Below, piece by piece: positions 22,621 through 26,499 of a stretch of 26,499 nucleotides of DNA. The notes under the pieces were generated by a model. The model did not search any database and was not told the origin of the DNA. It worked only from the letters and a program-made list of their open reading frames with translations. The stretch is from UBA2266 sp964406945 (GTDB lineage Bacteria; Planctomycetota; Phycisphaerae; Sedimentisphaerales; Anaerobacaceae). Each line of letters begins with the position of its first letter. The stretch's first letter is position 1. A program made the translations under genes and the position numbers. Where the stretch lies: positions 1-26,499 of the forward strand of contig CAYOTO010000043.1 of NCBI GenBank assembly GCA_964406945.1. Direction: 5' to 3'.

Positions 22621-23574
22621 CTAAAGCGTAATACACAGATATTCCGTCTCCACTGCAAAACTCATAACGCCCTCGTAAATCGCCGGAACCAGCACACAGT
22701 CTCCCCCGACAAATTCCGTACTGACCGTCTCATGGGCTTCGAATCTTCCCCGACCGCTCAAAAACATATAAGCTTTGAGCTTATCGGCACTTACAAGCAC
22801 TTCGCATCCCTGCATCTGATGACCTTTGTCCACCTTGAAGTACTCGCTGTCAACCAGACGACCCACCTCGGTCGCCGGCAGATCGGCCGCAGAAAGGCCG
22901 AAATCTATGCTCTCCAGTGCTTCGTCTAAGTGCAACTGCCTTGGATTGCCGTCGGAATCCACGCGATTCCAGTCGAAAACCCTGTAAGTCGTATCCGATG
23001 GCGTCTGAATTTCCGCTATCAGCAGGCCCGCGCCGATGCTGTGAGCCGTCCCCGCCGGCAAAAAATGACATTCTCCCTGCTTTACGTGCACCTTATCCAG
23101 CAGTTCGGCCACCGTACCGTTCTCGATGGCCCGCCCGAACTGCTCGGGCGTAACACCGCGTTTAACACCTTTATAGATTACCGCATCCGGCTCGGCCGAG
23201 ATTACGTACCAGCACTCCGTCTTAGGATCGCCCTTGCCCATCCGCCTGCACGCCGCCTCATCCGGATGAACCTGCACGCTCAGCACGTCCGAAGCGTCCA
23301 GTATCTTGATAAGCAGCGGAAACTGCCCGCCCCTGTAACCTATTCCCATAACCTCTTCGCCGAACTGTTCGACTACGCTCGCAATGGTCTCACCCGCCAG
23401 CGGCCCGTTGACCACCCTGGATTTATCCTCCGGCAGATCCGCCAGTTCCCAACTCTCGCCGATACTGTCCTCGGCCGGTAAATCCTTGCCGAATACCTCC
23501 GCAAGCTTGCGATCGCCCCAAAGACGATGCTTGAAGATAGGCTCGAATTTTAATGGATAAAGCTTCATCGCCAT
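22621..23574 (-). CDS. manA: Mannose-6-phosphate isomerase, class I short form
   Basis: A 317-residue cupin-fold isomerase that interconverts fructose-6-phosphate and mannose-6-phosphate, feeding GDP-mannose synthesis. Zinc ligands are Gln101 and His103 ('LSVQVHPDE'), Glu120 ('PKTECWYVI') and His178 ('AGTAHSIG'). The active-site Arg is in 'TTYRVFDWNR' (about 198). Its length matches the short Bacillus-type ManA rather than the roughly 390-residue E. coli form. Two ATGs are in frame, 23574 and 23568; the second gives the canonical 'MKLYPLKFEPIFKHRLWG'. A TATAAT lies at 23582-23577, right at the first ATG. If it is the -10 box the transcript would begin at about the second ATG, but no good -35 is present. 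It is the first gene of a manA-DUF2723 unit. Confidence 0.94.
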   Translation of the reverse strand: MAMKLYPLKFEPIFKHRLWGDRKLAEVFGKDLPAEDSIGESWELADLPEDKSRVVNGPLAGETIASVVEQFGEEVMGIGYRGGQFPLLIKILDASDVLSVQVHPDEAACRRMGKGDPKTECWYVISAEPDAVIYKGVKRGVTPEQFGRAIENGTVAELLDKVHVKQGECHFLPAGTAHSIGAGLLIAEIQTPSDTTYRVFDWNRVDSDGNPRQLHLDEALESIDFGLSAADLPATEVGRLVDSEYFKVDKGHQMQGCEVLVSADKLKAYMFLSGRGRFEAHETVSTEFVGGDCVLVPAIYEGVMSFAVETEYLCITL

Positions 23575-23589
23575 GAATTATACCCCCCA

Positions 23590-23735
23590 ACGCCGGTTTT
23601 AAAAGTCTAAAACTACCGCACTGCTCTTAAAACGGGCACTTTGGGCGAATCCTAAAGCCTGAACGGCCGCCTGGGTATTCCCCGCAACTGTGGACAGCCG
23701 TCTGTTTGAAATGTCAGATGCATATGGGGCGCCGA
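23590..23735 (+). promoter_or_regulatory. Possible cobalamin-riboswitch-like RNA (low confidence)
   Basis: The plus strand carries CCCCGCAACTGT (23680-23691), identical to the core J6/3-type stretch common in B12 riboswitches. Upstream are CTTAAAACGGGCA and a hairpin CTTTGG...CCTAAAG whose loop GGCGAATCC resembles the conserved GGTGAAAATCC loop. Downstream are a short hairpin ACAG-CCGT-CTGT and GTCAGATG, recalling the 'GCCAGGAGACC' box. Against it, about 20 extra nt lie before the core, and no plus-strand gene follows; the amidase gene is antisense. It may be chance, a decayed riboswitch, or one driving an antisense RNA. Confidence 0.2.
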
Positions 23736-23784
23736 AGACTCCAGGAAGCGAAAAACCACTTCTCCGTCGGAATCCCCACCTCTC

Positions 23785-24747
23785 TCAGTTCAGGTAATCG
23801 ACAATCCCGTCGGCGATTGCATTTGCCAGCCTGTACTGGTAAGAACCCTCGACCAGCCTGTCCGCCTCCCAGTGATTGGACAGGTAGCCCAACTCCACCA
23901 GCACCGCCGGTGACTGCGTCCGGACCAGAACGCGATAGTTGGCCGTGCGCACGCCCCGGCTCTCCACGCCCGCCGATTCCATACCTCCGGCTATCATCTC
24001 AGCCGCTCTCTTTGCTGGCCACGAACCGGCCTCCGCAACGTAAACAGTAAAACCCTGCACACCGCTGTCGCCGCACGAATCCGCGTGAATGCTCACGAAC
24101 AGATCGGCCCCGACGCGGTTCGATATAGCCGCCCGCTCGTTCAATTCTATGAAATTGTCCCCGTCCCGCGTCATCACCACATCCACGCCGCTCTGGCGCA
24201 GCAGACCGGCAACTTTCCGCGCCACCGCCAGATTGATCGTCTTCTCACTGTACCCGTTTGTTGCCGAAGCACCCGGATCCCGACCGCCGTGTCCGGGATC
24301 GATCACCACCCGCCCGGAAGCACTTCTGCGCGGCGTCGGCGCAGGAACCGGCCGCCGAGCAGGCGCACTTTTGAGCCTCGGCTTTATTCTCCCAACGAGC
24401 GAGTCCGGCAGCCGCGTGCTGCGATTAACCACCCGAACGTCACCGACTTTCCCGAGCGAACTGCCGTTAACATAGAGCTTGCCGCCATCGTAAGTGAATA
24501 CGAGAACGGTATTTACGGCGTCTCCAAGAGTGAAATGCGTCGGCGCAATCTCCTTGACATTAAGCCCCAGCATCTGGGCCAGTTCATACACGTTAATCCC
24601 GCGCGGACCCTCGACCAACGGTCCCTCGACGGGTTCTTGCGGTTGCTGACAGCCGACAACACCCACAGCGACAATCAGCAGGAATATGTTTAGTCTCCAT
24701 GTGGAACGCACGATACGATTGTATCGGCGCCGAGCACGTTTTAACAT
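23785..24747 (-). CDS. Lipoprotein N-acetylmuramoyl-L-alanine amidase (Amidase_3)
   Basis: A 320-residue exported zinc amidase that cuts the bond between MurNAc and L-Ala in peptidoglycan. The N-terminus is strongly basic, then hydrophobic ('LNIFLLIVAVGVVGC') with a lipobox VVGC, so Cys33 should be lipidated. Residues about 50-122 form a small beta domain like the copper-amine-oxidase-N stalk ('NVYELAQMLGLNV', 'YVNGSSLG'). A Pro/Arg-rich linker leads to the catalytic domain at 146-320. Zn ligands are His153 ('IDPGHGGRDPGA'), Glu168 ('GYSEKTINLA') and His221 ('LFVSIHADS'), and the catalytic Glu is Glu285 ('VLVELGYLSN'). ATG 24747 is chosen by the signal peptide; a GTG at 24711 would give a shorter one. 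The open frame continues upstream to 24924, but those residues overlap the neighbouring gene end and are not conserved. Confidence 0.92.
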   Translation of the reverse strand: MLKRARRRYNRIVRSTWRLNIFLLIVAVGVVGCQQPQEPVEGPLVEGPRGINVYELAQMLGLNVKEIAPTHFTLGDAVNTVLVFTYDGGKLYVNGSSLGKVGDVRVVNRSTRLPDSLVGRIKPRLKSAPARRPVPAPTPRRSASGRVVIDPGHGGRDPGASATNGYSEKTINLAVARKVAGLLRQSGVDVVMTRDGDNFIELNERAAISNRVGADLFVSIHADSCGDSGVQGFTVYVAEAGSWPAKRAAEMIAGGMESAGVESRGVRTANYRVLVRTQSPAVLVELGYLSNHWEADRLVEGSYQYRLANAIADGIVDYLN

Positions 24748-24904
24748 TAGATTTTTCGAATGTCCCTTTCGTACGGTCCCAGAATATCGAATCCCCTCAA
24801 TCCTGACGGTGTATTTGCGACGCCTCCCATAGCACTCGCTTAGACTGTTTGACGCAACCATACGCACGCTCATCGAACGAATTTCTGTGTGCCAGGCATC
24901 CTTC

Positions 24905-25624
24905 CTAATGCGGCGGCTCCGCAAAATTCGCTCCCCTGTCCGCCATATCCTTGATTTCTTGCGCCTTCACACTCTCGACCCGCCCGTCCGCGTACAGAAA
25001 CAGCGTGGAACCGCTTGTATTATCCGCCGATTTGCGCATAGCGAAACGATCCACGGAGATATCCGCTCTTATGGCATCCCATGCATTCGGCCCCTCGAAC
25101 CACTCCGGCGAATGAGTGTGATCGAATTTCGGGCCCTCGACCAGTTCATCGCAGCTAATGAATGCGGTGATCGTTCGGCTGGGATTCTTCAGCCGGTGCA
25201 GATTCCGAAAACAAATATGGTCGTCATGCGAACCGCCGTGCTCATGCCCCTCATCGATTACGATATAGCCGTTCAGCAGATAGCTCGTGAGCCCCATTTC
25301 CAGTCGCCGGCGGCCTTCAGGATCCGCCGGACAGATTCGCACCTCGTTCACATCGCCCAGATACGGAGCAAGCGAATGTATCCATGAATGGTGATGCGCA
25401 TCGCCGCCTGTATGTCCGTGGGCGCTCTCTGGAAAAAAGCCCTCGTTCGCCTCGGCGTACATCTCCATCGCCAGGCCGATCTGTCTCATATTCGATGCCG
25501 AGCCGATGCGCTTTGCCTGCAGCCGCACCGCGGCCAGCGCCGGCAGCAGTACCGCCATTAGAATTGCGATGATCGCAATAACCACCAGCAGTTCAATCAG
25601 CGTAAAACCTTGATTTCTATGCAT
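24905..25624 (-). CDS. Type II secretion-type pseudopilin, His-rich
   Basis: A 239-residue prepilin-like protein. The class III leader 'MHRNQG' is cut before Phe7, followed by 'FTLIELLVVIAIIAILMAVL' with Glu at +5, as prepilin peptidase requires. The globular domain is of the large planctomycete DUF1559/pseudopilin type, with 'NMRQIGLAMEMYAEANEG' and, near the end, 'LFLYADGRVESV', similar to the 'DGH' tail motif. Unusual are two His clusters, 'HGHTGGDAHHHSW' and 'EGHEHGGSHDDH', which could bind Zn, Cu or Ni. Two Cys ('RICPADP', 'FISCDE') may form a disulfide. GGAGG sits 7 nt before the ATG, an excellent ribosome site. The gene follows the small Cys/His-rich membrane protein by 88 nt, and the shared metal-binding character suggests a common role. 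Confidence 0.88.
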   Translation of the reverse strand: MHRNQGFTLIELLVVIAIIAILMAVLLPALAAVRLQAKRIGSASNMRQIGLAMEMYAEANEGFFPESAHGHTGGDAHHHSWIHSLAPYLGDVNEVRICPADPEGRRRLEMGLTSYLLNGYIVIDEGHEHGGSHDDHICFRNLHRLKNPSRTITAFISCDELVEGPKFDHTHSPEWFEGPNAWDAIRADISVDRFAMRKSADNTSGSTLFLYADGRVESVKAQEIKDMADRGANFAEPPH

Positions 25625-25712
25625 TTAAAGACCTCCCGCGCTTCGCGCCCGAACGCGCACAATAAGCGCAGACTTCTATTATCTGGAGCAGAAAAGAATT
25701 GATAGTTTGTTC

Positions 25713-26054
25713 TCAGGCGTGCTGCACTGGCGGTCCGCGCGCAGCAACGGGGCCGGGTGGCCGACTGTGTAAAACGAGCGGTTCCTGTATCGAAGCGAAG
25801 CAACTTACCAAATCGGCCTGACAAACTCCCCCGCACACAGCCGACGTACAACCCTTTGCAGTCAGCGCAAAACTCTTGCAAAGCTGGCACTTCTGTGAAT
25901 CATGCTGTTTCGCCCCGCCGCAGCCGTGTTCTGCACTGTGAACGTGCAGCAGCAGCGTCGCTCCGCTGACCGCCGCAAAATAGCAGCACAGCACCAGCGC
26001 AGCCGCCCCTTCCGAACGCAGCCTGCGTAACAAATTTAACTTCTGAACTGTCAT
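25713..26054 (-). CDS. Small Cys/His-rich membrane-anchored protein of unknown function
   Basis: A 113-residue protein. Basic residues precede one membrane segment, 'GAAALVLCCYFAAVSGATLLL', which could also be an uncleaved signal. Directly after it come 'HVHSAEHGCGG', 'HDSQKCQLCKSF', 'CTSAVCGGVCQADLVSC' and a Pro-rich end. The pattern 'HDS..C..C' outside a single helix is found in small planctomycete and Bacteroidetes proteins encoded next to metal-uptake genes; I know no tested function. Nine or more Cys plus several His suggest metal binding or disulfides in the periplasm. There is no clear Shine-Dalgarno site at ATG 26054. A palindrome TGTATCATACA (26081-26091) overlaps a TATGAT hexamer upstream on the minus strand. 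The His-rich pseudopilin follows in the same direction. Confidence 0.6.
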   Translation of the reverse strand: MTVQKLNLLRRLRSEGAAALVLCCYFAAVSGATLLLHVHSAEHGCGGAKQHDSQKCQLCKSFALTAKGCTSAVCGGVCQADLVSCFASIQEPLVLHSRPPGPVAARGPPVQHA

Positions 26055-26449
26055 AAAGTAATCATTCGCAACTGTAGGCCTGTATCATACAACATAATCG
26101 GCTCATCTTCGCCTTTTTCATTTCTAATATAGCGCTAAAAACGGCGGTCTTTACCACAAACGCTCGATGCGCAATCATAAGTGGTTGATTCAGCGGCACT
26201 TGCGAAAAACTCCAGCCGAGGTGGGCTCTGAATAGAAAAAAACTGCTTTGCGCCCACCGCCGCCACAAACTGACCGATACATGCCAGTGAGTTCTTACTA
26301 GCCCCAAAACAAGCGAGGTTTTTTTGCCGTTTGGTGTGACAGAGGCGGTGGCTTTTTGCGGGCGGACTGTCCTCGCGGCGGCCGTCGGGTCGCCTGAGTG
26401 TGCCGCCCAGCATTGTTTTTGATTCATGTGATTCTCACTTTCCGTGGTC
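26055..26449. other. Intergenic region without a recognisable gene
   Basis: Minus-strand open frames exist here (26427-26062 and 26413-26135), but their translations are Arg/Ser/Trp-rich, lack domains and overlap each other, so I do not call them. The stretch has several T/A runs (for example seven T near 26318-26326), a GC-rich block at 26350-26400, and the palindrome at 26081-26091. It should contain the promoter of the small membrane protein and the terminator of the gene upstream. Confidence 0.5.
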
Positions 26450-26499
26450 TCAAAGGTTCATCTTGATCGCGACGTCCATACCGCGACTTGCGGCCAGTC
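26450..26499 (-). CDS. Possible C-terminal end of a gene entering from the right edge
   Basis: The minus strand reads 'LAASRGMDVAIKMNL' and then TGA (26452-26450). Only 15 residues are visible. The alternating polar/hydrophobic end is like the last strand of an outer-membrane beta-barrel, for example a TonB-dependent receptor, though the usual terminal Phe is Leu here. The other two frames are equally short, so this is a guess based on composition and position. Confidence 0.3.
   Translation of the reverse strand, partial: LAASRGMDVAIKMNL

Noticed and set aside
26360..26380. GAGGACAGTCC on the minus strand, resembling the RNase P RNA motif GAGGAAAGTCC
   Set aside because: One mismatch, and none of the other conserved RNase P regions or the 3' ACAGAA segment follows within the expected distance.
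26062..26427. Long open frames on the minus strand before the Cys/His-rich gene
   Set aside because: Two frames overlap each other, their translations are basic and low in recognisable structure, there is no good ribosome site, and one contains runs typical of untranslated GC-rich DNA.
1..26499. CRISPR arrays, insertion sequences, toxin-antitoxin pairs, prophage genes
   Set aside because: No regularly spaced repeats, transposase motifs, or small toxin-like gene pairs were seen on either strand.

Overview
The window looks like chromosomal DNA from a GC-rich planctomycete, most likely of the Phycisphaerae type. This is inferred from the gene mix: a sulfatase tail beside a secreted glycoside hydrolase family 2 (GH2) enzyme, two secreted proteins ending in dockerin-like EF-hand modules, a pseudopilin with a 'GFTLIELLVVIAIIA' leader, a SEC-C protein, and the absence of any phage, transposon or plasmid gene. 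No 16S gene or other firm taxonomic marker is present.

Layout. 1-5135: sulfatase C-terminus (+), a frameshifted SEC-C gene (+), a large secreted GH2 enzyme (-) and a small uncharacterised membrane protein (+). 5239-9653: a housekeeping block on the minus strand, tRNA-Pro(GGG) then rho, hemW and lepA, with an imperfect 80-nt dyad between the tRNA and rho. 9931-12852: an iron module on the plus strand, a DtxR-family regulator, feoA and feoB. The same 18-bp palindrome, AGTTAG-N6-CTAACT, lies inside the promoter of the regulator and directly in front of feoB. 12898-16449: two secreted minus-strand proteins with dockerin-like ends, a parallel beta-helix protein and a trypsin-like protease.

16506-23574: a surface-polysaccharide region. 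A minus-strand operon (DegT/AHBA aminotransferase, NusG-paralogue antiterminator, UDP-glucose dehydrogenase) has a good promoter, a hairpin in its leader and a candidate terminator. Divergent from it is an ATP-grasp enzyme (+), and convergent with that is a minus-strand pair, manA and a DUF2723/GT39-like membrane protein. 23785-26499: cell wall and envelope genes on the minus strand: a lipoprotein N-acetylmuramoyl-L-alanine amidase, a His-rich pseudopilin, a small Cys/His-rich membrane protein, and possibly the last residues of another gene at the window edge.

How they work together. Sulfatase, GH2, beta-helix and protease fit a lifestyle of degrading complex polysaccharides outside the cytoplasm. 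Ugd, ManA, the aminotransferase and the DUF2723 protein supply or transfer sugars for the cell's own surface polysaccharide, and the NusG paralogue is likely to help transcribe that locus. The best-supported regulatory story is the DtxR-feoAB circuit: a promoter whose 17-bp spacer is the operator, and whose expected transcription start falls at the ATG, predicting a leaderless, autorepressed mRNA.
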